NCBI GenBank assembly: GCA_938092005.1
Contig: CALKOU010000015.1
Coordinates: 1 to 64,000 of the forward strand
Direction: 5' to 3'
Length of the DNA: 64,000 nucleotides
From: an uncultured Flavobacteriaceae bacterium
Lineage (GTDB): Bacteria > Bacteroidota > Bacteroidia > Flavobacteriales > Flavobacteriaceae
This document shows positions 34,799 through 44,729 of the stretch, piece by piece (positions within the stretch are counted from its first letter, which is position 1; each line of letters begins with the position of its first letter). A program made the position numbers and the translations under genes. The notes under the pieces were generated by a model. The model was not told the origin of the DNA. It searched no databases and worked only from the letters and a program-made list of their open reading frames with translations.

Positions 34799-34825
34799 AA
34801 CAAAACTGCCCCTTAGCGGGGCAGT
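34796..34825 (-). terminator. Intrinsic terminator after groEL
   Basis: On the minus strand ACTGCCCC, loop GCTAA, GGGGCAGT, then TTTTGTT. The T-run touches the ATG of the GAF-domain gene (34798-34796). Confidence 0.75.
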
Positions 34826-34840
34826 AATTTGGATTAAGGT

Positions 34841-36487
<1,647 letters not shown>

Positions 36488-36769
36488 TTAAGAGATTGTA
36501 CCTAAGATATCGCTTTCGCGCATGATGATATAATCACCACCGTCTAATTTGAGTTCTGTTCCAGCATATTTGCCATACAACACCGTATCCCCAACTTGAA
36601 CAGTGATGACATCGTCTTTTGTTCCAGGTCCTGTTGCAACAACAGTTCCTTTTTGTGGTTTTTCTTTGGCAGTGTCTGGAATGATAATTCCCGACGCTGT
36701 AGTTGTTTCTGCAGCCAACGGCGCAATAACTACTCTATCAGCCAAGGGTTTGATATTGATCTTACTCAT
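36488..36769 (-). CDS. groES: 10-kDa co-chaperonin GroES
   Basis: 93 residues, with [12 protein letters not shown] at the start, the mobile loop [12 protein letters not shown] that contacts GroEL, and the C-terminal [13 protein letters not shown]. The ATG at 36769 gives the standard family start; 12 more in-frame residues upstream (ATG at 36805) have no family counterpart. No CIRCE-like inverted repeat or consensus -7 element is visible in the 92 bases upstream. Confidence 0.97.
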   Translation of the reverse strand: MSKINIKPLADRVVIAPLAAETTTASGIIIPDTAKEKPQKGTVVATGPGTKDDVITVQVGDTVLYGKYAGTELKLDGGDYIIMRESDILGTIS

Positions 36770-36861
36770 GTCTAAAAGTTTAAATTTATAAGTGTTTAGC
36801 AGCAATTATGCCACAGCAAAATTTCGAAAAAAGCAGTTAAAAAACTGACAGGTTGACACGA

Positions 36862-37218
36862 TTAGTTGTCGCCCTCAGTTTCTGGTAATGATGGAAGTTC
36901 CTCAAGAATTTCTTCAGGAATTGCCTCGGGAATTGTTTCTTCAATTGCAGCTTCATCGATAAGTGTTGACTCACTGGTGCTCGATGGTAAACTGATCATG
37001 GAGTTTGAAATTAAAATCAGCACCAATAGAAGTGCAGCAAGCACCCATGTGCTTTTATCTAAAAAATCAGTTGTTTTTTGAACGCCTCCAAGTTGTTGAG
37101 AGCTACCGCCAAATGCAGATGAAAGCCCTCCACCCTTTGGGTTTTGTACCATTACAACCAATACTAATAAAAAGCAAACGATAATGGTTAGTGCTAAAAA
37201 AATGGAAAATGTACTCAT
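36862..37218 (-). CDS. secG: Preprotein translocase subunit SecG
   Basis: 118 residues with two transmembrane helices (about 3-22 and 52-72) joined by the SecG signature VQNPKGGGLSSAFGG. The C-terminal tail of about 40 residues is acidic (EEILEELPSLPETEGDN at the end), longer than in E. coli but usual for Bacteroidota. It assists SecYE in protein export. The start at 37218 opens the first helix; upstream in-frame codons lie inside the preceding gene, from which it is separated by one base. Confidence 0.93.
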   Translation of the reverse strand: MSTFSIFLALTIIVCFLLVLVVMVQNPKGGGLSSAFGGSSQQLGGVQKTTDFLDKSTWVLAALLLVLILISNSMISLPSSTSESTLIDEAAIEETIPEAIPEEILEELPSLPETEGDN

Positions 37219-37219
37219 A

Positions 37220-37837
37220 TTAGCTGTGGTTTTGTGCCTTTTTAATTTTTTTAATTTGGTCTGCAAATAAACCACTTTTTTCTGGATATTTCAATGCCAA
37301 TATCTCATAGGCATTTATTGCATTTTTAAACTTCCCCTGTTTTAGATAGACCTCAGCTAGCGTTTCGGTCATCAGTGATTTATCGTCAAAGTCTTGTTTC
37401 TTTGTTAAATCCTTTTTCTCTGTCTTTGTTTTAAGCGCGGTAATTTTTGGAGACGTAGCAATAAATTTGTCAATCAGCCTGTCTTGATTTGATTCATTTG
37501 AAACGGAACCGTCAATTTGGTGGAGCCAATCTACAAATGACATTACTTCGTCAGCGGCATCAATATTTTGCGCTAACACAATGTTTTCTTCTTCTTGATT
37601 TCCAGGAGTTGGTATGAGGTGCAACCTGTTTTTGGTATGTACAGCACATGAATGCAACAATGCAGGTGCTTGATCTTGCAGATGTTTGTCGGCAATTTGC
37701 CATCCCAAATGATGTAGCGCCTGGAAGTAGGGGTATTGCTGTACGAGTGTTTGCACATGCATTAAGGTAGCCTCCGGGTCTTCGTTACCCTTTTCAAGCA
37801 GTTTTGTCAAATATGTTCGATTACTACTTGTTACCAT
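37220..37837 (-). CDS. Tetratricopeptide-like protein of the secG-lptE cluster
   Basis: 205 residues, cytoplasmic by composition (no signal or membrane segment). The last 50 residues contain one clear TPR-like helix pair (MTETLAEVYLKQGKFKNAI then YEILALKYPEKSGLFADQ); the first 70 residues contain another possible helical repeat (LMHVQTLVQQYPYFQALHHL). The linker between is charged. I do not know a specific function. It overlaps lptE by 7 bases and precedes secG by one, so it is likely part of one envelope-related operon. Confidence 0.75.
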   Translation of the reverse strand: MVTSSNRTYLTKLLEKGNEDPEATLMHVQTLVQQYPYFQALHHLGWQIADKHLQDQAPALLHSCAVHTKNRLHLIPTPGNQEEENIVLAQNIDAADEVMSFVDWLHQIDGSVSNESNQDRLIDKFIATSPKITALKTKTEKKDLTKKQDFDDKSLMTETLAEVYLKQGKFKNAINAYEILALKYPEKSGLFADQIKKIKKAQNHS

Positions 37838-38337
37838 TTTGCTAAAGACTCGTTAAAAATATCTTGTGTAATGCGTTCAAACAAAATTTCATGCGCTTCC
37901 GCTTGAATGGATTGCAGTTGATCCGCAGCATCAAAGTCATAAAAAAAGCTAAAACGCTTTTCAAAATCATCATCTTCGCCACGGGTGTTGAAATACCTTA
38001 CATTCACAGCCATCGTTAGCCTGTTTTGAGCAGCAGTTTCATCAGCGGTTGCTGTCATGGGGCTTACGGCATAGGTAATAATTTCCCCTTCATAGATCAA
38101 ATCGCCATTGACATTGGTTAGGTCTAAATTGGTTTGGTTCAATAGCATTTCTTGAACGGCATTTGTAAAATCACGATCCAACCCGGGCTCAAAAACAGAG
38201 CCTACCTCGTTGGCGGCGTTGTTCACAAAGAAATTTACCTGTACGGACTCAGCACCCTCAGGAATCGAAGCACCCGTAAAAGAGTAGTACTTACAACTCA
38301 CAAGTAAAACAAAAATCAGTACAACGGCTTTTTTCAT
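37831..38337 (-). CDS. lptE: LptE-family LPS-assembly lipoprotein
   Basis: 168 residues with a lipoprotein signal MKKAVVLIFVLLVSCKYYS (lipobox LVSC, Cys15). The body has the Bacteroidota LptE pattern: YSFTGASIPEGAESVQVNFF at the start, DGDLIYEGEI-like strand (GDLIYEGEIITYAV) and AQNRLTMAVNVRYFN. LptE plugs the LptD barrel that places LPS in the outer leaflet. The lptD gene is not in the window. The stop of the sigma-54 activator gene is one base upstream of its start. Confidence 0.85.
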   Translation of the reverse strand: MKKAVVLIFVLLVSCKYYSFTGASIPEGAESVQVNFFVNNAANEVGSVFEPGLDRDFTNAVQEMLLNQTNLDLTNVNGDLIYEGEIITYAVSPMTATADETAAQNRLTMAVNVRYFNTRGEDDDFEKRFSFFYDFDAADQLQSIQAEAHEILFERITQDIFNESLAKW

Positions 38338-38338
38338 A

Positions 38339-39583
38339 TTATTTTTCTAAATCAAATTGCTTGATTTTTCTGTAGAGTGTTCTTTCGGAAATGCCTAGTT
38401 CTGCGGCTGCGGCTTTTCTACGGCCGTTGTTGCGTTCTAATGCTTTAACGATCAACTCCAACTCTTTATCTTGTAAAGATAAGGTTTCTGCCTCTTCAAT
38501 TTCCTCGGCATATTCATACCTGTCATTAAATGTTTCGGTCTCGGCAATGTTGGTTGTTGTTGGCTCTAGTTGGAAGGTTTCATCCTGAGCAGGTTTGTCT
38601 CCGTAAATTTTTTCAATCAGTCCCTCGTGTTTTTCTTTTGCTTGATCCATATTGGAGGTGTTCATGAGTTCATGCGTTAGCTTTTTGAGGTCGTTGAGGT
38701 CGGCTTTCATATCAAAAAGTACTTTATAAAGAATTTCCCGCTCCGAAGCAAAATCACCACCTGAATCTTTTGTGTCAATAACTGCAGGTAGGTTAGCTTT
38801 TGTTGCAGGCAGATATTGTCTAAGAATAGCTGCGTTGATATTGCGCTCTTGCTCTAATACCGAAAGTTGCTCAGCTATATTGCGCAACTGACGAATATTT
38901 CCAGGCCATGGCTGCTGTTCCAAAACAGCTTGTGCTTGTTCGTCTAAGCGAACGGTTGGCATGCGGTATTTCTGAGCAAAGTCTGCAGCAAATTTTCTGA
39001 AGAGTAAATGAATGTCTTCTTTTCTAGTGCGTAGGGGGGGTAGGTTGATTTCAACGGTACTCAAACGGTAGTACAAATCCTCTCTAAACCTGCCTTTTTG
39101 AATGGCTTCAAGCATGTGTACATTGGTGGCGGCCACCACGCGCACATCTGTTTTTTGGACTTTGGAAGACCCCACTTTTAAAAACTCCCCATTTTCTAAG
39201 ACTCGTAACAATCGCACCTGGGTTGATAGTGGTAGCTCGCCAACTTCATCTAAAAAAATGGTTCCTCCGTTAGCAACTTCGAAATAACCACTTCGGGTTT
39301 GAGTTGCCCCCGTAAAGGCACCTTTTTCGTGTCCAAAAAGTTCCGAGTCTATGGTTCCCTCAGGGATAGCACCACAGTTGACCGCAATAAATTTTCCGTG
39401 TTTTCGATTTGAGAGTTGGTGGATAATACGTGGAAAAACTTCTTTTCCAACTCCAGACTCGCCCGTTACCAAAACGGATATTTCAGTGGGAGCCACACGA
39501 AGCGCTTTACCAATCGCAAAATTTAATTGCGCATCATTACCAATGATGCCAAAACGTTGTTTTATATTTTGAACATTATCCAT
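38339..39583 (-). CDS. Sigma-54-dependent transcriptional activator without receiver domain
   Basis: 414 residues. A central AAA+ domain starts almost at the N-terminus (Walker A GESGVGKE, the sigma-54-contact loop GAFTGATQT, Walker B GGTIFLDEVGEL, arginine finger region LRTRKEDIH); a variable, acidic linker of about 110 residues follows, then a Fis-type helix-turn-helix (RRKAAAAELGISERTLYRKI). There is no N-terminal receiver, GAF or PAS domain, so activity must be controlled in another way, as in PspF. The start at 39583 (MDNVQNIKQRFGIIG) is preferred to 39613, which would lie further inside miaB. Its place between miaB and lptE suggests a link with envelope functions. Confidence 0.9.
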   Translation of the reverse strand: MDNVQNIKQRFGIIGNDAQLNFAIGKALRVAPTEISVLVTGESGVGKEVFPRIIHQLSNRKHGKFIAVNCGAIPEGTIDSELFGHEKGAFTGATQTRSGYFEVANGGTIFLDEVGELPLSTQVRLLRVLENGEFLKVGSSKVQKTDVRVVAATNVHMLEAIQKGRFREDLYYRLSTVEINLPPLRTRKEDIHLLFRKFAADFAQKYRMPTVRLDEQAQAVLEQQPWPGNIRQLRNIAEQLSVLEQERNINAAILRQYLPATKANLPAVIDTKDSGGDFASEREILYKVLFDMKADLNDLKKLTHELMNTSNMDQAKEKHEGLIEKIYGDKPAQDETFQLEPTTTNIAETETFNDRYEYAEEIEEAETLSLQDKELELIVKALERNNGRRKAAAAELGISERTLYRKIKQFDLEK

Positions 39584-41045
39584 GATGGTATTTTTGTGTT
39601 GGACCGTAATCAACTGCTGTACCCATTAACGTAGCAGAGGTACATGAGGCTATAGTAACCCTAACAAAATCGCCTACATTGTAGTGTTCTTTTGGAAACA
39701 CAACTACCGTATTTTGCTGTGCGCGACCACTCCATTGTTCTGAAGATTTTTTAGATGTCTTTTCGATGAGAACCTCAACGGTTTTACCTATAAATTTTTC
39801 ATTTCTGTGGCGACTGTGTTGCTGTTGAAGCGCAACAATTTCTTGTAACCTTCTTTTTTTGATTTCGTTTGGAACATTGTCTTCTAGTTTTTTTGCCGCA
39901 GGTGTTCCAGGTCGTTCAGAGTACATAAACATAAACCCAAAATCATATTTGACATACTCCATAAGGCTTAGGGTGTCTTTGTGGTCTGCTTCTGTTTCGT
40001 TTGGGAAACCGGCAATCATGTCCTGTGAAATACCACAATCTGGTATAATAGTTCTCACATCATCAATAAGTTCCATGTATTCTTGGCGCGTGTGCTGGCG
40101 GTTCATGCCTTGAAGTACTGCATCGCTACCCGATTGCACAGGTAAGTGAATATAATTACAAATGTTGGGATGCTTGGCCATTATGTGCAACACATCACGC
40201 GTCATGTCTTGTGGGTTGGAAGTGGAAAAACGAAACCGAATTCCAGGGTGTTCTTGAGCAACTAAGTCTAAAAGTTGATGAAAATGTACGGCTGTTTTTT
40301 GCTGTAGTGACGTTGCCTTTTTAAAATCTTTTTTTGGACCCCCACCATACCAAAGATAACTGTCTACATTTTGACCTAGGAGGGTGACTTCTTTAAAGCC
40401 GTTGGCCGCTAGCGTATTGATTTCTTCTAATACACTTTTAGGGTCTCGACTACGTTCACGACCTCTAGTAAAAGGAACAACACAAAACGTACACATATTG
40501 TCGCACCCTCGTGTAATGGAAACAAAAGCGGTTACGCCGTTGGATTGTAAGCGCACAGGTTGCACGTCGCCGTAAGTTTCCTCTTTAGAAAGGATGACGT
40601 TAACGGCTTCACGTCCAGCTTCTACTTCTGCTACAAGATTGGGAAGGTCTTTATAAGCATCTGGGCCTACCACCAAGTCTACTATTTTTTCTTCTTCCAA
40701 AAAAGCACTTTTCAGACGCTCAGCCATACACCCAAGCACACCAACCTTAACATTTGGATTTGTTTTTTTTACTCCTTGAAAAGTCTCAAGACGTTTTCGT
40801 ACCGTTTGTTCGGCTTTTTCTCTAATGGAGCAGGTGTTTACCAAGATGAGGTCAGCATCACTAGCTTGCGAGGTTGTTTGATAGCCTGCTTCACCAAGAA
40901 TGGAAGCTACAATTTCGCTATCCGAAAAGTTCATTTGGCAGCCGTAAGACTCAATAAACATTTTTTTTCTGTCGGAAGATTTGTTGCGATCTTGTTCCAA
41001 CACATGGCCGTTATACGCATGAGGGTTTTTTTCCTCCATCTGCAT
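39576..41045 (-). CDS. miaB: tRNA-2-methylthio-N6-isopentenyladenosine synthase MiaB
   Basis: 489 residues of a radical-SAM methylthiotransferase that modifies A37 of tRNAs reading UNN codons. N-terminal UPF0004 domain with three cluster cysteines (ESYGCQMN, NTCSIREKAEQ, LGCMAERL), the radical-SAM CxxxCxxC in RGCDNMCTFC, and a C-terminal TRAM domain (about 425-485). It is longer at the N-terminus than E. coli MiaB (474). Two starts are possible, 41045 and 41039. It is the first gene of the miaB, sigma-54 activator, lptE, TPR, secG run; the next gene overlaps its end by 8 bases. Confidence 0.95.
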   Translation of the reverse strand: MQMEEKNPHAYNGHVLEQDRNKSSDRKKMFIESYGCQMNFSDSEIVASILGEAGYQTTSQASDADLILVNTCSIREKAEQTVRKRLETFQGVKKTNPNVKVGVLGCMAERLKSAFLEEEKIVDLVVGPDAYKDLPNLVAEVEAGREAVNVILSKEETYGDVQPVRLQSNGVTAFVSITRGCDNMCTFCVVPFTRGRERSRDPKSVLEEINTLAANGFKEVTLLGQNVDSYLWYGGGPKKDFKKATSLQQKTAVHFHQLLDLVAQEHPGIRFRFSTSNPQDMTRDVLHIMAKHPNICNYIHLPVQSGSDAVLQGMNRQHTRQEYMELIDDVRTIIPDCGISQDMIAGFPNETEADHKDTLSLMEYVKYDFGFMFMYSERPGTPAAKKLEDNVPNEIKKRRLQEIVALQQQHSRHRNEKFIGKTVEVLIEKTSKKSSEQWSGRAQQNTVVVFPKEHYNVGDFVRVTIASCTSATLMGTAVDYGPTQKYHHG

Positions 41046-41119
41046 GAATGAATTGTCGATTAAACTAAGTTGTAAAAGTACAAAATATCAATGGAATTGA
41101 CATTTTGTCAGTCTTTTTG

Positions 41120-41536
41120 CTAGTGTGGGAGCCGTGGTTTAAGCCAGCCATAACAGTAAGTTCCTAAAATAGCAAAAAATAAAACGACAAGTATTGGGAA
41201 ATATCCAGCCCCAATAAGAACATAAATAGGTCCTGGACATGCGCCGGCCAAGGCCCAGCCTAACCCAAAGATAATTCCACCAAATAGGGGAGCTTTGATA
41301 AGATTTGCTTTAGAGTCAATCTTGATTTCCTTTCCGAAAAACGACCGTAGTTTTAATTGTTTGATTGCTTGCGTAGTGATCACGCCAAGCGTTACCGCAG
41401 CACCAATGATCCCAAACATGTGAAAAGATTTAAACTGAAACATCTCATAAATCCTAAACCAAGAAGCGGCTTCTGATTTAATCATGATGATACCGAACAA
41501 GATTCCAATTAAAAAGTAAATAGATAGTCGTTTCAT
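41120..41536 (-). CDS. YeeE/YedE-type sulfur transporter, second half
   Basis: 138 residues with about four transmembrane segments and the motif GWALAGACPGPIYVLIGAG, matching the C-terminal half of TsuA/YeeE thiosulfate transporters. Such half-size proteins (DUF6691-like) work with a partner carrying the other half, here encoded directly upstream with a 4-base overlap. Probable function: uptake of thiosulfate or another small sulfur compound across the inner membrane. Confidence 0.83.
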   Translation of the reverse strand: MKRLSIYFLIGILFGIIMIKSEAASWFRIYEMFQFKSFHMFGIIGAAVTLGVITTQAIKQLKLRSFFGKEIKIDSKANLIKAPLFGGIIFGLGWALAGACPGPIYVLIGAGYFPILVVLFFAILGTYCYGWLKPRLPH

Positions 41537-42090
41537 AATAGATTAGGTAAAAGAATATGATTCATGAGTAGGCCTCCAATAAAGAAGCCAATTACAGCAA
41601 TTAAGGAGGGTAGTTGAAGGTTGCTAAGTCCCGAAATGGCATGTCCCGAGGTGCACCCACCAGCATAGCGGGTTCCAAAACCTATTAAAAAACCACCCAA
41701 AGCCAAAAGCCCTAACGTTTTTGGATTCGTGAAGGCTTCATTACCAAAAAAGGCTACAGGCATGTAGGCTTCACCAGCACCATAGACGCCCATTTCATTT
41801 AGTTCTACTACCACATCTTTATGTATGGCACCTACTGTTCCGTCTGACATGTACGTGGCAGCAATACTACCGCCCACTACAGCACCAAGCCCTACCATAA
41901 GGTTCCATTTATGTTGGCGCCAATCCACATTAAAAAAAGAGATTTTTTTTCCGGCTCCAGCTATGGTGCAAAGCGTTTTAAGATTTGATGACATGCCAAA
42001 TCGCTTTTCTGTGAAAAGTAGTAGCATTAAGACAACGGCAATGGCAGGTCCGCCAATATACCAAGGCCAAGGTTCTGTTAATAGATTCAT
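41533..42090 (-). CDS. YeeE/YedE-type sulfur transporter, first half
   Basis: 185 residues with about five transmembrane segments. The motif FGTRYAGGCTSGHAISGLSNL contains the conserved cysteine of the YeeE/YedE family that contacts thiosulfate. It forms a translationally coupled pair (ATGA) with the second half. No sulfurtransferase or persulfide dioxygenase gene is next to it. A promoter-like sequence lies at 42108-42141. Confidence 0.85.
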   Translation of the reverse strand: MNLLTEPWPWYIGGPAIAVVLMLLLFTEKRFGMSSNLKTLCTIAGAGKKISFFNVDWRQHKWNLMVGLGAVVGGSIAATYMSDGTVGAIHKDVVVELNEMGVYGAGEAYMPVAFFGNEAFTNPKTLGLLALGGFLIGFGTRYAGGCTSGHAISGLSNLQLPSLIAVIGFFIGGLLMNHILLPNLL

Positions 42091-42107
42091 TGTTAAAAAA
42101 AATTTTT

Positions 42108-42141
42108 CAAATATACAGTCTTGAATCTAGTCGTTAGCAAA
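42108..42141 (-). promoter_or_regulatory. Promoter of the YeeE-type transporter pair
   Basis: Minus strand: TTTG (42141-42138), 22 bases, TATATTTG (42115-42108). The -7 match is exact; the spacing is slightly long. Confidence 0.5.
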
Positions 42142-42229
42142 TCTCGCTATTTATATAAAAAAAGGTCGCAATCTCTCATGTTTTTGTAGACAAATCATCA
42201 AGACAATTTTTACAAAACATAAATTCTCC

Positions 42230-42237
42230 TACTTTTG
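42230..42237 (+). promoter_or_regulatory. -7 promoter element (TACTTTTG) of topA
   Basis: Exact TAnnTTTG match 19 bases before the topA ATG; no clear -33. The same octamer precedes purH. Confidence 0.5.
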
Positions 42238-42256
42238 CCCTATTAAAAATTCACAG

Positions 42257-44728
42257 ATGTCCAAGAATCTAGTTATCGTAGAGTCACCTGCAAAAGCTAA
42301 AACCATTGAAAAGTTTTTGGGTGAAAAGTTTAAAGTGGTTTCTAGTTATGGACACATTTCCGACCTTCCTGCTAAGGAGTTAGGGGTAGATGTGGAAGGC
42401 GACTTTAGTCCCAATTATATTGTAAATGACGACAAGAAGAAGGTTGTCAAAGAGCTTCGTTCGTTGGCTAAGAAAGCAGAAACGGTTTGGTTAGCGAGTG
42501 ATGAAGACCGAGAGGGTGAGGCTATTGCTTGGCATTTGGCTGAGCAACTTAATTTAGAAAAACAACATACCAAGCGTATCGTTTTTCATGAAATCACAAA
42601 AGGCGCGATTCAAAATGCCATTCAACATCCTAGAGCCATAAATCAACACTTGGTTGATGCGCAACAAGCACGTCGTGTGTTGGATCGTTTAGTAGGATAT
42701 GAACTTTCTCCCATTTTATGGCGCAAAGTAAAGGGAGGATTGTCTGCTGGACGCGTGCAATCGGTTTCGGTTCGCATTATTGTTGAACGCGAACGTGAAA
42801 TAGAAGCGTTTACTCCCAAAGCCGCTTACAAAATTCAAGCGTTGTTCACCACAACAAGTGGAAAAGTCATAAAGGCAACTTCCGCTGCAACATATGAAAC
42901 AGAAGCCGAGGCAAATGCTTTTCTATCACAAAATATGGGTGCTGCATTTTCGGTGTCACAATTGGAAAAAAAGCCAGCATCAAAATCTCCAACAGCTCCC
43001 TTTACAACTTCTACACTCCAACAAGAAGCCTCTCGCAAACTTGGTTTTTCGGTAAGTAGAACCATGTCAAACGCTCAACGTTTGTACGAAGCGGGTTCCA
43101 TTACCTACATGAGAACAGACAGTGTAAACCTTTCGAAGCAAGCACTTGATGAGGCTAGGGAAACGATCACGGATTCGTATGGCTCAAACTATGCAAAAAC
43201 ACGGGTGTTCAAAACCAAAAATAAAGGGGCACAAGAAGCGCACGAAGCCATACGACCCACCAAACTATCGCGAATGCATGTTAATGCTGCACCAGATGAA
43301 CAGCGTTTATATGAATTGATTTGGAAACGAACTATAGCTTCTCAAATGAGCGATGCCAAGTTGGAGCGTACAGTAGTTCAAATTAATGCAGATAAACACG
43401 ACAAAAAGTTTACGGCTCGTGGGGAGGTAATTACATTTGATGGTTTTCTTAAAGTGTATTTAGAAGGAAAAGATGATGAAGAGGACACAGAAGAAGGTTT
43501 GTTGCCAAAAGTAACAGAGGGCGAATCGTTAAACGTTAAGTCCATTACTGCTACTGAAAGATTTACAAGACCACCTGCACGATTTACAGAAGCTTCACTT
43601 GTAAAACGACTAGAAGAATTAGGTATTGGTCGCCCCTCCACATATGCGCCAACAATTACGACAATCATCAATCGTAAGTATGTTGAAAAAGGAACGGTTG
43701 AGGGCACCGAACGAAAGTACACACAGTTAGTTCTTAACCAAGGTGAAGTTAAGAAACACGAACTAAGTGAGCGCATAGGTTCTGAAAAAGGTAAGCTAGT
43801 CCCAACAGATGTAGGAATGCTGGTAAACGATTTTTTAGTTAAGAATTTCTCACGTGTTGTGGATTATAATTTCACAGCAAAAGTGGAGCGGGATTTTGAT
43901 TCCATTGCACTAGGTAATGAAGATTGGAAAAGCATGATGAAATCATTTTACAGTGATTTCCATCCTGTTGTTGAAGACGTACGTGAAAATGCACAACGTG
44001 AAATTGGGGAGCGTGTTTTAGGCGTTGATCCGAAAACAGGTCGACAGTTGAGTGTACGATTGGGTAAGTTTGGTGCTATGGCACAAATCGGTACAGCCGA
44101 TGAAGAGGAAAAACCGTTGTTTGCAAGTTTGCATCCAGATCAACAATTAACAAAAATTACGTTTGAAGAAGCATTAGATCTATTTAAACTTCCATTGAAC
44201 TTAGGTGAATTTGATTCCGAAGCTGTTGAAGTGAACAACGGACGTTATGGACCTTATGTGCGTCATGGCAAATCATTTATTTCACTTCCAAAGGGCAAAA
44301 ACCCCTTAACGACAACCTTTGACGAAGCCGTTGAACTCATTCGTCAAAAACGAATTGCAGATGCGCCCATTGCTACTTATGAGGAGTTGCCTGTGACCAA
44401 AGGTGTTGGCCGATTTGGTCCCTTTATAAAATGGAATGGCTGGTTTATTAACGTATCAAAAAAGTATGATTATGACAACTTATCTGAAGAAGATATCGTT
44501 CAACTCATAGAGGATAAAAAAGAAAAAGAAGCTGCTCGGGTTGTTCATCATTGGGAAGATGAAGGTGTTCGCGTAGAAAAGGCTCGTTGGGGACGCCACA
44601 ACATTATTAAGGGCAAACAAAAAGTAGAACTGTCTAAAGATATAGATGTTTCAAAAATGACCCTTACCCAAGCCATGGCTTATTTAGAGAAACAAAAGCC
44701 AAAGAAAAAGCGTACCAAAAAGAAATAA
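42257..44728 (+). CDS. topA: DNA topoisomerase I (type IA)
   Basis: 823 residues. The N-terminal TOPRIM domain has LVIVESPAKAKTIEKFLG and the acidic ASDEDREGEAIAWHL; the active-site tyrosine is Tyr284 in SITYMRTDS. In place of the C-terminal zinc fingers of E. coli TopA, the last 230 residues hold three or four Topo-C repeats (GVDPKTGRQLSVRLGKFG, VNNGRYGPYVRHGKSF, GVGRFGPFIKWN, KARWGRHNIIKGK) and a Lys-rich tail. It relaxes negative supercoils. The next gene starts one base after the stop, on a GTG codon. Confidence 0.97.
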   Translation: MSKNLVIVESPAKAKTIEKFLGEKFKVVSSYGHISDLPAKELGVDVEGDFSPNYIVNDDKKKVVKELRSLAKKAETVWLASDEDREGEAIAWHLAEQLNLEKQHTKRIVFHEITKGAIQNAIQHPRAINQHLVDAQQARRVLDRLVGYELSPILWRKVKGGLSAGRVQSVSVRIIVEREREIEAFTPKAAYKIQALFTTTSGKVIKATSAATYETEAEANAFLSQNMGAAFSVSQLEKKPASKSPTAPFTTSTLQQEASRKLGFSVSRTMSNAQRLYEAGSITYMRTDSVNLSKQALDEARETITDSYGSNYAKTRVFKTKNKGAQEAHEAIRPTKLSRMHVNAAPDEQRLYELIWKRTIASQMSDAKLERTVVQINADKHDKKFTARGEVITFDGFLKVYLEGKDDEEDTEEGLLPKVTEGESLNVKSITATERFTRPPARFTEASLVKRLEELGIGRPSTYAPTITTIINRKYVEKGTVEGTERKYTQLVLNQGEVKKHELSERIGSEKGKLVPTDVGMLVNDFLVKNFSRVVDYNFTAKVERDFDSIALGNEDWKSMMKSFYSDFHPVVEDVRENAQREIGERVLGVDPKTGRQLSVRLGKFGAMAQIGTADEEEKPLFASLHPDQQLTKITFEEALDLFKLPLNLGEFDSEAVEVNNGRYGPYVRHGKSFISLPKGKNPLTTTFDEAVELIRQKRIADAPIATYEELPVTKGVGRFGPFIKWNGWFINVSKKYDYDNLSEEDIVQLIEDKKEKEAARVVHHWEDEGVRVEKARWGRHNIIKGKQKVELSKDIDVSKMTLTQAMAYLEKQKPKKKRTKKK

Positions 44729-44729
44729 G

